From Mycobacterium sp. MBM (GTDB lineage: Bacteria; Actinomycetota; Actinomycetes; Mycobacteriales; Mycobacteriaceae): a stretch of 64,000 nucleotides of DNA. The first letter of the stretch is position 1. Each line of letters opens with the position of its first letter. The translations under genes and the position numbers were made by a program. Below, in pieces: positions 1 to 9,300 of the stretch. The notes beneath the pieces are model-generated. The model was not told where the DNA came from. It saw only the letters and a program-made list of their open reading frames with translations, and did not search any database. The stretch lies in NCBI GenBank assembly GCA_021648845.1, contig JAKJHY010000005.1, forward strand, positions 1 to 64,000, read 5' to 3'.

Positions 1-31
1 CGACCCCGCCGACCGGACCGCCATCTGCGAT

Positions 32-53
32 ACCCATGCTGACCAGCATGGGT
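32..53. repeat. Perfect 9-bp inverted repeat
   Basis: ACCCATGCT (32-40) and AGCATGGGT (45-53) are exact reverse complements around a 4-nt loop. The 80 bases to its right are AT-rich for this window and contain a direct repeat of AAGCAG. The site lies left of a leftward operon. It could be an operator or a small hairpin. On the minus strand an ATG at 49-47 lies inside the dyad and opens a reading frame that runs off the left edge, so it may mark the start of an unseen leftward gene. Function is unknown. Nothing else was recognised in 54-263. Confidence 0.5.
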
Positions 54-263
54 CCATTTAAGCAGATAAGCAGTACATATGTGCGATACTACTCGGGCTG
101 GGTGACATTTCCGGCAGCATTTTCCCGCTGTGGATAACTGGCTCGAGCAGGTTTCAGGCGCTCCACATCGATGTGAGCTCCGACTTCAGCAACCGCACCG
201 GCTCCGACAAGCACATCAGCTTTCGGCTCAGATCAACCGGCCAGCAGATCCCTACCGCACGGT

Positions 264-533
264 TCACAGCCAGAGGTAGAGCGCCGAGAGCAGCGCCCAC
301 ATCCCTACGCAGTAGGCCTCAAATGTGGCGCGCAATGCGATCGGCGCGTGCCGCAATTCCATGAAGTCCAAGCCGACCAGGCGCACCTTGACCGCGGCGA
401 TGCCCAGGACCAAGACGGCGACCAGCGAGCCGGTGCCGTGCTCGGCGCCGACCGCCCAGGACACGATCGTCGCCGCGATCAGGAGCAGCCAGCTCGCGCC
501 GGCGCGGTTCTTCAGTAGGTTCAGGGCCGTCAT
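264..533 (-). CDS. Cytochrome c oxidase subunit IV-type small membrane protein
   Basis: An 89-residue protein with three hydrophobic segments (about residues 15-30, 33-52 and 65-88). Size and pattern fit the prokaryotic cytochrome c oxidase subunit IV family (COX4_pro), which accompanies haem-copper oxidase or NorE-type subunit III proteins. The ATG at 533 overlaps the TGA of the upstream subunit III-like gene (ATGA), indicating translational coupling and fixing the start. It is the last gene of a three-gene leftward operon. No catalytic subunit I or II is present in the window, so its partner oxidase is unknown. The family call rests on topology and neighbour rather than strong motifs. Confidence 0.6.
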   Translation of the reverse strand: MTALNLLKNRAGASWLLLIAATIVSWAVGAEHGTGSLVAVLVLGIAAVKVRLVGLDFMELRHAPIALRATFEAYCVGMWALLSALYLWL

Positions 534-1114
534 CAGCTCACCAGGTAGAGCAGCGCGAACAGGAAGATCCACAACAGGTCGACGAGGTGCCAGAAACAGG
601 CCGCGCCTTCGACCAGTGCGGTGCGGGTGTCACTCAGTTCGTGTCGCCGGGTTTGGGTCAGAACGAATGTCAGTGCACCGAGGCCGAGGCACACGTGGAA
701 CAGGTGCAGCCCCGTGAGAATGAAGTAGTACAGGTAGAAGTCGTTGGCGCCCGGACCGTGCCCGGTAGTGCCCAGCGAGATGTACTCGTAGACCTTGAGT
801 GCGATAAACAGCAAACCGAACACTATGGCCGCCGCTGCGGCCTTCGTGGCAAGAGGCCGTTGCCCGACGCGCACGGCGTTGACGGTCAGCACGATACACA
901 ACGAACTGGTCAGCAGCACAAGGGTATTGATGACTCCGACGCCAACGTGCAGGGTGCTTCGGGCGGCGTCGAAGACGTCGGGGGCTTTGGAGCGTTCGAC
1001 CAGGAAGGTCACGAAAAAGGCACCGAAGACGAGCATGTCTCCGAACAGGAAGACCCAGGTGCCACCCTCCCCCGGTATCCGCTTCTCGTGGGCGGGCGCT
1101 GCTGTCACGTTCAC
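533..1114 (-). CDS. Cytochrome c oxidase subunit III family protein (NorE/CtaE-like)
   Basis: A 193-residue membrane protein with about five transmembrane helices. An early G-T-W-V-F-L-F-G-D-M stretch, an internal KVYEY motif and the G-L-H-L-F-H-V helix are typical of subunit III of haem-copper oxidases and of the NorE branch; the family lacks redox centres and supports the catalytic subunit. The start is GTG at 1114, which overlaps the stop of the preceding gene as GTGA. A start further upstream would bury more than 60 nt inside that gene. It is followed by a coupled subunit IV-type gene. It is probably a paralogue of the housekeeping ctaE and serves an alternative oxidase or an unknown complex. 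Confidence 0.75.
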   Translation of the reverse strand: MNVTAAPAHEKRIPGEGGTWVFLFGDMLVFGAFFVTFLVERSKAPDVFDAARSTLHVGVGVINTLVLLTSSLCIVLTVNAVRVGQRPLATKAAAAAIVFGLLFIALKVYEYISLGTTGHGPGANDFYLYYFILTGLHLFHVCLGLGALTFVLTQTRRHELSDTRTALVEGAACFWHLVDLLWIFLFALLYLVS

Positions 1115-1863
1115 GCGGATTGAAGGGCTCGTTGTTCGGCCTTGATCGATTTGAGCATCACCGCGGTAGTGGAGAACAGCCACACCACCAGGACGAGGCC
1201 GGGAATGTAGAAGGCGAAAATGCCATCCCAGGCCAGGGGTCCGTCATTGAAGACGACCACCACGCACCCCGGCAGCGAGAGCGTCGCGACCCATAGGTTG
1301 AGGTAGCCGTACCAGCGCGGAAAGGTCGGCGGGTCGGTCTGGTCGATGAAGGCGGCAGCAGCCAGGGTGAGGTTCTGGACGATGATGGTGCCGACGATGC
1401 CGATGAACCACAGCCAGAACACGTCGTTGAGGGCTTGGGTGAGTTCGGCAGAGCGTTCCTCGGGGCGATACGCGGCGACGCCGAGGAAGAACTGCGGGAA
1501 CAGTAGGGCGGGCACGAAGACGGTGGCGGCCATCAGCTGGGTGACCGAGAGCATGCCCCAGCGACCTTCGACGCGGCGGATGCGCAGGATGATGGCGGCC
1601 AGGAACGGTAGTGCCAGCACGGCGCTGAGCAGGGCGCCCGAGACACCGAACCGGATCCACAGCTTGTGCTCGACGAAGAACGCGGCGATCTCGTCGGGTG
1701 GCGATGCCGGAGAAAGCGGCGGGAAGAGCTGCGCGATACCGGAAAAGCTGGCGCCGTACAGAAGGATCATGACGGTTCCACACCAGGCGCCGATGCGCTG
1801 CAGGGTCAGCTCCACGAGGCGGACGTTACCGCCTGCGCCGTTCTGTTTTGACACTTTTGACAT
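1111..1863 (-). CDS. Six-helix membrane protein of the COX III/IV operon
   Basis: About 250 residues with roughly six hydrophobic helices and no motif I recognise. It is the first gene of the leftward operon and overlaps the subunit III-like gene by 4 nt, so it likely acts with those proteins in the membrane. The start is uncertain: ATG at 1863 (reading MSKVSK) is used here, but GTG at 1815 (reading VELTLQ) is also possible because the intervening residues are polar and low in complexity. The first codons contain a near-direct repeat of GTCAAAA. No function is assigned. Confidence 0.6.
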   Translation of the reverse strand: MSKVSKQNGAGGNVRLVELTLQRIGAWCGTVMILLYGASFSGIAQLFPPLSPASPPDEIAAFFVEHKLWIRFGVSGALLSAVLALPFLAAIILRIRRVEGRWGMLSVTQLMAATVFVPALLFPQFFLGVAAYRPEERSAELTQALNDVFWLWFIGIVGTIIVQNLTLAAAAFIDQTDPPTFPRWYGYLNLWVATLSLPGCVVVVFNDGPLAWDGIFAFYIPGLVLVVWLFSTTAVMLKSIKAEQRALQSA

Positions 1864-2017
1864 AACTAGCGCGGTGCTGCAGTGAAAGAAGTGCACTGAG
1901 GCGGCACATTGCTCACCTAAACTGGGGTTCGGGCCATGTGGCTAACATCGACTCAGGGATGTTCGACGGCGACGGGGGTGGATCGGTGACGGCGCGCGAT
2001 AATCAGGGGTGGCGCCA

Positions 2018-3130
2018 GTGACAAATCCACCGCCGCCAGGCAATTGGGGCCCACCACCACCATACGGTCAGGGACAGCCCCCGTACGACCCCGGCCAGTG
2101 GCCACCGCAGCAAGGCTGGGGACCGCCACAACCACCCAAGAACAACAGCCTCAAATGGCTGCTGATCGGTGTCGCCGTACTACTCGTAATCGCCATATCC
2201 GTCGGCGCCACACTGCTTTTCACACGCGATAGCGGCGGCAGCACGCGGACCGTCAACGGAAACCCGCCGGCAGCCGGTGAGATTGCGAGCGCGAACGACA
2301 CGGGACCAGTGACGGTAATTACCGAGGATCCGACGTGCGCAGCATGGCGACCGATTGCCACCACCCTGTCGAAACAGCAGAAACAAGGTTGGGACCGGCG
2401 TGACTACTCGGCTCCGGCGTCCGCTTGGACAGCCGAAGAGCGCGCAATGCATCAGTCCGCGGCAGACGCCATGCGAAATGCCGCTGACCAAACTGTCGAA
2501 TTGGCAAGGTTGACGCCGCATCGAGTGATGCGCGAGCTTTACGAGCAGTCGATTGTCTACTGGCGCGCATATGCCGACAGCATTCCCACCTACACCGAAG
2601 CAGATAACAGCCTGATTGGGGCGGCAAGCGATGCATCAAGTGCCGTAGTCTCAATCTGCGCAGCAATCGAAAATAACTCAGCAGCTGCGCGCGGCCCTCT
2701 AGTGGACGCGAACTCAGATACCCCACTCGAGCCCTCAGTTGTTAATCTAGATACACCTACGCGCTTCATTAATGGTAGCGGCGACCCTAGTTGCGAGCCG
2801 TGGTCTAACGCCTCTAACAAATTCGACATAGATGCCGCACCGTGGCGGGACAATGATCCGAACGTCCCCGCCAGCCAATGGACGCCTGAACAGCGATCGA
2901 CTATGGTTTCGATGAGTTCGGTAATGACGCAATTTGCGGATGAGATAGTCGAAATTAGCATGTCTTCCGATAATCCAACACTTCGCGACTTCGCCGCTCT
3001 GTCTGCTCAGTACTGGCGTGCTTTCGCGATAGCTCTACCGACATACCAAGTGACTGATAACAGCTTGGCCTCTGCAGCGGCCTATGCGCACTATCTAGTA
3101 TTCAACGCCTGCGCGGCTGCGAAAGACTGA
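2018..3130 (+). CDS. Proline-rich single-pass membrane protein with duplicated extracellular domain
   Basis: A 370-residue protein. Residues 1-43 are rich in Pro, Gly and Gln, followed by one transmembrane helix (about 46-68) and an exported part. The exported part holds two related copies of about 110 residues. Each begins near a P-x-C-x-x-W, has a W-T-x-E-x-R segment, then a Y-W-R-A-x-A/YW-R-A-F core with PTY and T/A-D-N-S-L, and ends in a C-A-A motif. GTG at 2018 is chosen because AGGGG lies 8 nt upstream; GTG at 2009 is less likely. Its stop is 2 nt before the espK-like gene, so the two are probably co-transcribed. The second half is AT-rich for this genome. The protein family is not recognised. 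Confidence 0.75.
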   Translation: MTNPPPPGNWGPPPPYGQGQPPYDPGQWPPQQGWGPPQPPKNNSLKWLLIGVAVLLVIAISVGATLLFTRDSGGSTRTVNGNPPAAGEIASANDTGPVTVITEDPTCAAWRPIATTLSKQQKQGWDRRDYSAPASAWTAEERAMHQSAADAMRNAADQTVELARLTPHRVMRELYEQSIVYWRAYADSIPTYTEADNSLIGAASDASSAVVSICAAIENNSAAARGPLVDANSDTPLEPSVVNLDTPTRFINGSGDPSCEPWSNASNKFDIDAAPWRDNDPNVPASQWTPEQRSTMVSMSSVMTQFADEIVEISMSSDNPTLRDFAALSAQYWRAFAIALPTYQVTDNSLASAAAYAHYLVFNACAAAKD

Positions 3131-3132
3131 AT

Positions 3133-5421
3133 GTGGGTATTCCGGAACCGAAAGGTAAGTACGCAGACAGGATGCTACATCCTGGTGGGTGGCCCAGTCC
3201 CGATGAAGACGCTATTTCGCAGCACGTAAATGAACTATCCGACACATTACGCGAATTGGCTTCTAGTCTCGAAAAGTGGCTGCACGAGTCGGCAGAATTA
3301 ACATCAGGGAGTGTTTGGTCCGGGTCCGGAGCCAATGCCGGCTCCGCTGCCATCAGCAATTCAATCCAGTCCATGAACGCGCAACAGCGGTCTCTTGTTG
3401 AATCAATCACGTGGTTGACGCACGTGGCTGCACTAGTCCGCGAAACCAAGCTAGGAATTACCGCACGAGTATCAGCCGCTGAGGACGCAATTGCCGCACT
3501 CGAAACGGCAAATCTCCGCGGCGAGGTACGTCAGAAGCGAATAGATAGCCTTATTGCAGCCGCGTACGACGCGAACGTGGCCGATGTTGCAGCAGCAGCA
3601 GCCGTCGCCCGCTTCTCAGATTGGACCTTGCCAGAGGAACAGTATGGGCGGGCGCTCGAGAGCCTGATTCGGAGTAATCCCGCGCCTTCACCGGCACCGC
3701 CCTCCGGTACCGCAACGAGTCAGCATTCGTCGTCGGAGCCGTCAGGTGAAGCCGCTCCTCGAATGTCGACTGTCCGCAACACGGGGGATCACGCGTCTGC
3801 CGATCCGGAGTCAATGAACGAAACGCCGCAACCGGCGGTGCCGACCCAGTCAACCGTCGCACCCGTATCTGGCCAAACGCATGGGACAGCCGACCCCGAG
3901 ACAGTTGGTGCCCCATCACCACCGCCGATGCCAATACAGGAAACCGTCGCACCCGTGTCCGACCAGACGAACATCACTCAGACGCCATCGCCCATGCCAT
4001 CAGCTCCGTCGCCCATAGCGGGCAACCATTCGCCAGCTACGCGTCCCGTTGTCGCCAGTCCACCAGCGACCCCCCTCTCCACAGGTGGCCCCAAGGGCAG
4101 CCCCGGCGTCGGCACCACCATCAGCGGCGGCCAAAGCCCCAGCGGGATCGGCGGCACCACCGGTGGCGCACCCCAGGCACCCGCAGCCACTGCCAGCCCA
4201 GGCGCAGGCGCCGGCCAAGCCCCGGTCAGCACGCCACAACAAGACTTCCAGAAGGGCTTCGCCGACGTCACCAAGGCCGCGAACGCCAACCCGATGCCGG
4301 TCAACCAGACACCGCTAAGCCCCGCAACACCCGCATCCGCGCCAGCCGCACCCCTCTACCCCCAGCCCGACACCACCGGATCAACCACCCCGGCCGCCGC
4401 CACCAACCACAGCGCACCGGTCACCAACGCACCGACGCCCGCCACCCCGGCGACGCCCGCCGCACCCACCGGCGCCCCACCCATGCCACTGGGCAACCCC
4501 TCCACCCCAGCACCCGCCGCACCAGTCCCACCCACCGCCGGACCCGCCGGCCCCACACTCACCCCCGCCTCGACAAACCAAGGCGCCACCGGCGGAGCCG
4601 CCGCACCCGTCCCCATCTCGGCCGCCCGCGCCGAACGCGACGCCATGGCCGCCGCCGCCACACCAGGAGCGCTACGACGCCAAGGCAACAACCCCCGCCA
4701 ACTCGCTCGCCACATCGCCGCCGCCCTCAACGTCGACACCACCGACCCCAGCCTGTACTGGATCACCGCCGTCACCTCCGACGGCCACATCCTGGCCGCC
4801 AACAACTACGGCCTGGCCTACATCCCCGAACACGTACACCTACCCGAGCAAGTCCGCATGGTCACCGCCGACGAATCCATCCCCGCCCAAACCCGCGGCA
4901 CGTGGGCCACCTATCCCCTACTCGCTGTGCAGGAATGGGCCCGCCACCACAACGTCACCCTGCAGGCCGTCGCCGGCACCGAAGAGAACCTCAAGGGCTT
5001 CGACCTCGGCGCCGCCCGCGACATCCTCAGCCCCGACGACCTGCCCGACAGCGGAAAAATGCAGGGCCGCAACCGATTAGAAGTCATCGCACCCGAGGTC
5101 GCCACCAAGCTTGCCGGGATCAGCGCCGGCGCGCTGACCGAACTGCTCCCACCAGCACCCGCCGACAACACCCCACCGCCCGACAACCGGATGCCCCTGT
5201 TGCTCGAGGTCTGCAAGCCGCTGCTCAGCGCCAATCCGGATCGCGCCGGCGCGCACTTGAAGGCGATGGTGAACTACGCCGATCATCTCCAGACCGTTGC
5301 ATTGCACCGCGCCCACCACGCGCAGGATGCCGAACTGCAGCGCGCCGCAATCGCCGACTGGATCTACTGGCAGCACGTCAGCGTGCTCAGCTCCGACGCG
5401 CTCAGCGCGATGGTGAGCTGA
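3133..5421 (+). CDS. espK: EspK-like ESX-1 secretion-associated protein
   Basis: 762 residues. Residues 1-185 form a helical domain beginning with G-K-Y-A-D-R-M-L-x-P-G-G-W and containing VWSGSGAN. Residues 190-490 are a low-complexity Pro/Ala/Thr linker. Residues 490-762 form a conserved domain with ISAARAERDA, LYWITAVTSDG, NNYGLAYIPE, SGKMQGRNRLEVI and DWIYWQ. This layout and these motifs match EspK (Rv3879c, about 730 aa) of M. tuberculosis ESX-1, a cytosolic partner of secreted Esp substrates. The gene is convergent with an EspJ-like gene, as espK and espJ are in ESX-1, but no ESX core genes are nearby. The first 600 nt are much less GC-rich than the linker and C-terminal domain. Start GTG follows the preceding stop by 2 nt. 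Confidence 0.8.
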   Translation: MGIPEPKGKYADRMLHPGGWPSPDEDAISQHVNELSDTLRELASSLEKWLHESAELTSGSVWSGSGANAGSAAISNSIQSMNAQQRSLVESITWLTHVAALVRETKLGITARVSAAEDAIAALETANLRGEVRQKRIDSLIAAAYDANVADVAAAAAVARFSDWTLPEEQYGRALESLIRSNPAPSPAPPSGTATSQHSSSEPSGEAAPRMSTVRNTGDHASADPESMNETPQPAVPTQSTVAPVSGQTHGTADPETVGAPSPPPMPIQETVAPVSDQTNITQTPSPMPSAPSPIAGNHSPATRPVVASPPATPLSTGGPKGSPGVGTTISGGQSPSGIGGTTGGAPQAPAATASPGAGAGQAPVSTPQQDFQKGFADVTKAANANPMPVNQTPLSPATPASAPAAPLYPQPDTTGSTTPAAATNHSAPVTNAPTPATPATPAAPTGAPPMPLGNPSTPAPAAPVPPTAGPAGPTLTPASTNQGATGGAAAPVPISAARAERDAMAAAATPGALRRQGNNPRQLARHIAAALNVDTTDPSLYWITAVTSDGHILAANNYGLAYIPEHVHLPEQVRMVTADESIPAQTRGTWATYPLLAVQEWARHHNVTLQAVAGTEENLKGFDLGAARDILSPDDLPDSGKMQGRNRLEVIAPEVATKLAGISAGALTELLPPAPADNTPPPDNRMPLLLEVCKPLLSANPDRAGAHLKAMVNYADHLQTVALHRAHHAQDAELQRAAIADWIYWQHVSVLSSDALSAMVS

Positions 5422-5435
5422 GCGGCCAGCGAGAA

Positions 5436-5482
5436 CTGGTACTACCGGCAGTATCAGTGCGAGCTGGTACTACGGGTAGTAC
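5436..5482. repeat. Imperfect tandem repeat with inverted repeat between convergent esp-like genes
   Basis: Two imperfect copies of a roughly 23-nt unit containing CTGGTACTAC lie in the 114-bp gap between the espK-like and espJ-like stop codons. The second copy contains a perfect dyad: GTACTAC (5467-5473), GG, GTAGTAC (5476-5482). The first has a degenerate version. It could act as a weak bidirectional terminator or be a remnant of a small repeat; there is no T-tract. Confidence 0.45.
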
Positions 5483-5535
5483 TGCATTTCGGAACGTGTT
5501 GTCGACTCGGACGCGCAGGAACAGCCAGGCGACAA

Positions 5536-6276
5536 CTACAGGTCCGTCGTCGGATGGTCAGGCGCGGCCGGTTTCGCCCGGCCGGACGCCGCCGGGGCCC
5601 GCTCGGCATCGGCGTCGGCCGGCGCCGCACCGGCGGATTCCTCAGCACGGTGGCGCCCGCCTTCGCGCTCAGCCGGCTCCTCTTTCTCGCTGAACTGCTC
5701 CACCATCTGCGAGACCTGGTCACCCACCTGTTGGGCACCCTGCATCGCGGACTGCGGCAACGACGACACCATGCCGCCAATCTGCTGCGGGATCTGGCCG
5801 GCCTGCTGAGCCATCTGCATCGGCATACCCAACATGCCGCCCATCGCACCCATTGCACCGCCGGCGCCACCGCCCGCAGCGCCGGCGGCAGCAGCAGGTG
5901 CCGCAGCCCCACCACCGGAACTCGCTGCCGGCGCAGCAGATCCACCGCCGCCAGCCGGTGCGCCACCTCCCTCGGGCCGATTCATCGTCTCTTCGATCCT
6001 GTCCTTGAGGTGCGAATCGGTGCTCAGATACCGCCGGGCAGCCTCGACGACGGACTCGGCGGTACCGATGGCGGCCTGCTTCATCGGCGGCAAACCCTCG
6101 ATGATCGGCGTCTCGGCCTTGGGCACATCGGCGGCCAACGCCTGCGACAGCGCATCCGAACCGTAGGACGGCGTGAACGGCTCGGGTGCGTCCGGGAGGC
6201 CCTGCGCGGCGGCCAACAGTCGCTGACCGGCTGCACCGAGCAACTCGGCATCCACCTTCAACGGTTCAAGCGTCAC
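5536..6276 (-). CDS. espJ: EspJ/EspC-like ESX secretion-associated protein
   Basis: 246 residues. The N-terminal 100 residues have the EspJ-type pattern: V-D-x-E-L-L-x-x-A-G, G-S-D-A-L-S-x-A, E-x-x-I-x-x-G-L-P, T-A-x-x-V-x-x-A-A and Y-x-x-T-D. The rest is Ala/Gly/Pro/Met-rich and ends in a charged tail. This matches Rv3878 (EspJ) in layout and size (about 280 aa there), a secreted ESX-1 accessory protein. GTG at 6276 is chosen because GGAGGGGG lies just upstream; a start at 6318 would add residues with no family match. The gene lies 60 bp downstream of the smc stop on the same strand and converges on the espK-like gene. Confidence 0.7.
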   Translation of the reverse strand: MTLEPLKVDAELLGAAGQRLLAAAQGLPDAPEPFTPSYGSDALSQALAADVPKAETPIIEGLPPMKQAAIGTAESVVEAARRYLSTDSHLKDRIEETMNRPEGGGAPAGGGGSAAPAASSGGGAAAPAAAAGAAGGGAGGAMGAMGGMLGMPMQMAQQAGQIPQQIGGMVSSLPQSAMQGAQQVGDQVSQMVEQFSEKEEPAEREGGRHRAEESAGAAPADADAERAPAASGRAKPAAPDHPTTDL

Positions 6277-6336
6277 CAAAGCCCCCTCCAACCCCAAAAA
6301 CGATACCGGAGTCCCCACCCCGAAAACGCACCAAAA

Positions 6337-9300
6337 TCAGCCGGTGGTGGCCAGGTCCTGTCCCCGCATACGCTGCGAGATCACCTGGGTGATCCCATCG
6401 CCCTGCATCGTCACGCCGTACAGCGCGTCGGCGATCTCCATTGTCGGCTTCTGGTGGGTGATGACGATCAGCTGCGATTTCTCGCGCAGCTGCTCGAACA
6501 GCCCGAGCAGTCGGCGCAGGTTCACATCATCCAGCGCGGCCTCTACCTCGTCCATGATGTAGAACGGCGACGGCCGCGCCCGGAAGATCGCCACCAGCAT
6601 CGCCACCGCTGTCAGCGACTTCTCCCCACCGGACAGCAGCGACAGTCGCTTGACCTTCTTGCCCGGCGGGCGTGCCTCGACCTCGATGCCGGTGGTCAGC
6701 AGATCCTCGGGATTGGTCAGCAGCAGTCGACCCTCGCCGCCGGGGAACAGCGACGCGAAAACCTGCGTGAACTCGCGCTCCACATCGGCGTAGGCCTCGG
6801 TGAACACCGTCAGGATGCGGGCGTCCACATCCTCGATGACATCCATCAGGTCCTTGCGCGCACCCTTGACATCCTCCAGCTGGGTGGACAGGAAGTTGTA
6901 GCGCTCCTCCAGCGCCGCGAACTCCTCCAGCGCCAGCGGATTCACCCGGCCCAACTCGTTGAGTTCACGTTCGGCCTTCTTCGCCCGCCGCTCCTGCGTG
7001 GGCCGGTCGAACGGCATGGGCGCCGGCGCGGTGACCTGTTCGCCGCGCTCACGCGCCTGCTCGTATTCGGCCATCTCCAACTCGGTCGGCGGCAGCGGCA
7101 CATCCGGGCCGTACTCGGCGATGAGGTCGACCGCGGCCAACCCGAACTGCTCGAGCGCCTGCTGTTCCAGCTGCTCGATGCGCAGCGCCGCTTGGGCTTT
7201 GGCCACCTCGTCGCGGTGCAGCGAATCGGTGAGTGCGGTGATCCGGGCGCCCAGTTCGTTGACCTCGGTCCGGGCCCGGTTCAACGCCTCGGTACGTTGA
7301 GTGCGCTCCGCGGCCAGGTGGTCGCGAGTGCGCGAGGCCGCGGCCACCGCCGCAGCCAGCCGCGACGCGACGAGGCGGCCGGCCTCGGCCACCGCGGTGG
7401 CGACCGTCGCGGCGTGCTCGCGGGCCTCCCGCGCCCGGGCCGCACGCACGCGTGACTCACGCTCGGCCGCAGCGGAACGGCGCAGCGAATCAGCGCGCCC
7501 CCGAACGGCATTGGCGCGTTCCTCGGCGGTACGCACCGCCAGCCGAGCCTCCACCTCGGTGGCCCGAGCGGTCTCGGCAGCCAAGGTGAACTCTTGGCGG
7601 TCGTCGGTGTCGTCGACCTCGAACATCGGTGCCTGCTGCGCATTGTGCAGCCGAGTCTCCAGCTCGGTCAGTTCCTCGACGGCCGCAGTCCGACCGGCCT
7701 CCAACTCATCGCGTTGCTTCATCAGCCGCTGCCATTCGGCGTCGGCGTTGCGCGATTCCTGACCCAGCCGACCCAGCTGCTCATAGATCGACGAGATCGC
7801 CGCGTCGGACTCGTTCAGCGCGGCCAGCGCCTGCTCGGCGGCGTCCTGGCGGGCGGCCTGTTCCTCCTTGGCGCCGGCCAACGCGGCCGTCAACTCTCCG
7901 GCCTGGCGCTCCACGGTGGCGAGTTCCGTTCGGGCCTTTTCGATTTCGGAGGCAATCTCCAGAGTCGAGACCTTGCGGTCCGACCCGCCACTGACCCAGC
8001 CGGCCCCGACCAGGTCACCATCGGTGGTCGCCACCCGCAGCTGCGGCCGTTCGGACACCAGGCTTAGCGCCGCCGACAGGTCGACCACCACGGCCACCCC
8101 GGACAGTAGTGCGCTGACCGCGCCGCGCAACCGGTCGGGCGCCTCGACCAGGTCGATCGCCCATTGGCCGCCGGCGGGAAGCGCCTCGCCGGGGTGCGCG
8201 GATTGCACCGGCCAATCGCCGAGCAGGATCGACGCACGTCCGCCGTCGGCTTCCTTCAACGCGGCCACCGCGGCGCGCGCGGCGCCGACGTTCTCGGCGG
8301 CCAGCGCATCGGCGGCCGGACCGAGCACCGTCGCCACCGCGACCTCGTAGCCGGGCCGCACCCGGAGCAGCTTGGCCACTGATCCGAAAAGTCCTGTACC
8401 ACCGTGGTTTTCCGACAGCCAGGCCGCGCCGTCCTTGCGCTCCAAGCCCACTGACAGCGCATCGATACGGGCATGCAGCGAGGCGGCCTGGCGTTCGGCG
8501 GCGCGCTCGGCGGCCTGCAATTCGGCGACCCGCTCGTCGGCGGTGCGCAACGCGGTGACCGAGCGGTCGTGTTGATCGTCGAGGCCGACCTCACCCTCGT
8601 CGAGCTCACCTACCCGCGCCTGCACGGTCTCGAATTCGGCCTGCGCCAGTTGAAGCCTGGCAGCGGCCTCCTCGATCCGCGCCGACAGCCGGGCCACCTC
8701 GTCGTCGGTGGATTCCACCCGGGTACGCATGGTGTCGACCTGGCCGGACAGCCGGGCCAGGCCCTCGCGGCGGTCGGCCTCGGCGCGCGCGGCCGCCCGG
8801 TGCGCCTGCTCGGCATCGGCGGCGACCCGCTCACGCTCGGCCAGCTCGGCGCGCGCATACTCCAGCGCTTCCCGCGATGCCTCCAGCTCGGCCAGCAGCT
8901 CCTGCTCGCGGGCGGCGACCTCGTCGGCCTCCGCCTCCAGGGCATCGGGGTCACGGCCGGAGTCGGTTTCGGGTTCGGCATCGAGCAGCTGGGTGCGATC
9001 GTTGGCGATCCGCACGGTCGCGCTGACCCGTTCGGCCAGCGCGGACAACCTGAACCAGGTCTGCTGCGCGGCCTCGGCACGTTCGGTCAGCTCGGCGACC
9101 GCGGTCTCGTGGGCGGCCAGCTCCACCGTGGCGGCCTCAAGCCGCGTCGTCACCTCGTCATGCTCGCGACGCAGCGTCGTCTCGGCCTGGTTGGTGTCGT
9201 TGAACTCGGTTTGGCGGCGCAGCAGATCGTCGGCGGCCAGCCGCAGCCGGGCATCACGCAGATCGGCCTGGATGGTCTGCGCGCGGCGCGCCATCTCGGC

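Noticed and set aside
1..49. Start of a leftward gene (ATG at 49 or 37, minus strand)
   Set aside because: Fewer than 17 codons are inside the window and no family can be recognised; mentioned only as a possibility with the inverted repeat.
5554..7455. 633-codon open frame on the plus strand opposite espJ/smc
   Set aside because: It is antisense to the well-supported smc and espJ-like genes, has Arg/His/Gln-rich low-complexity translation and no family motif; such frames are common opposite GC-rich coiled-coil genes.
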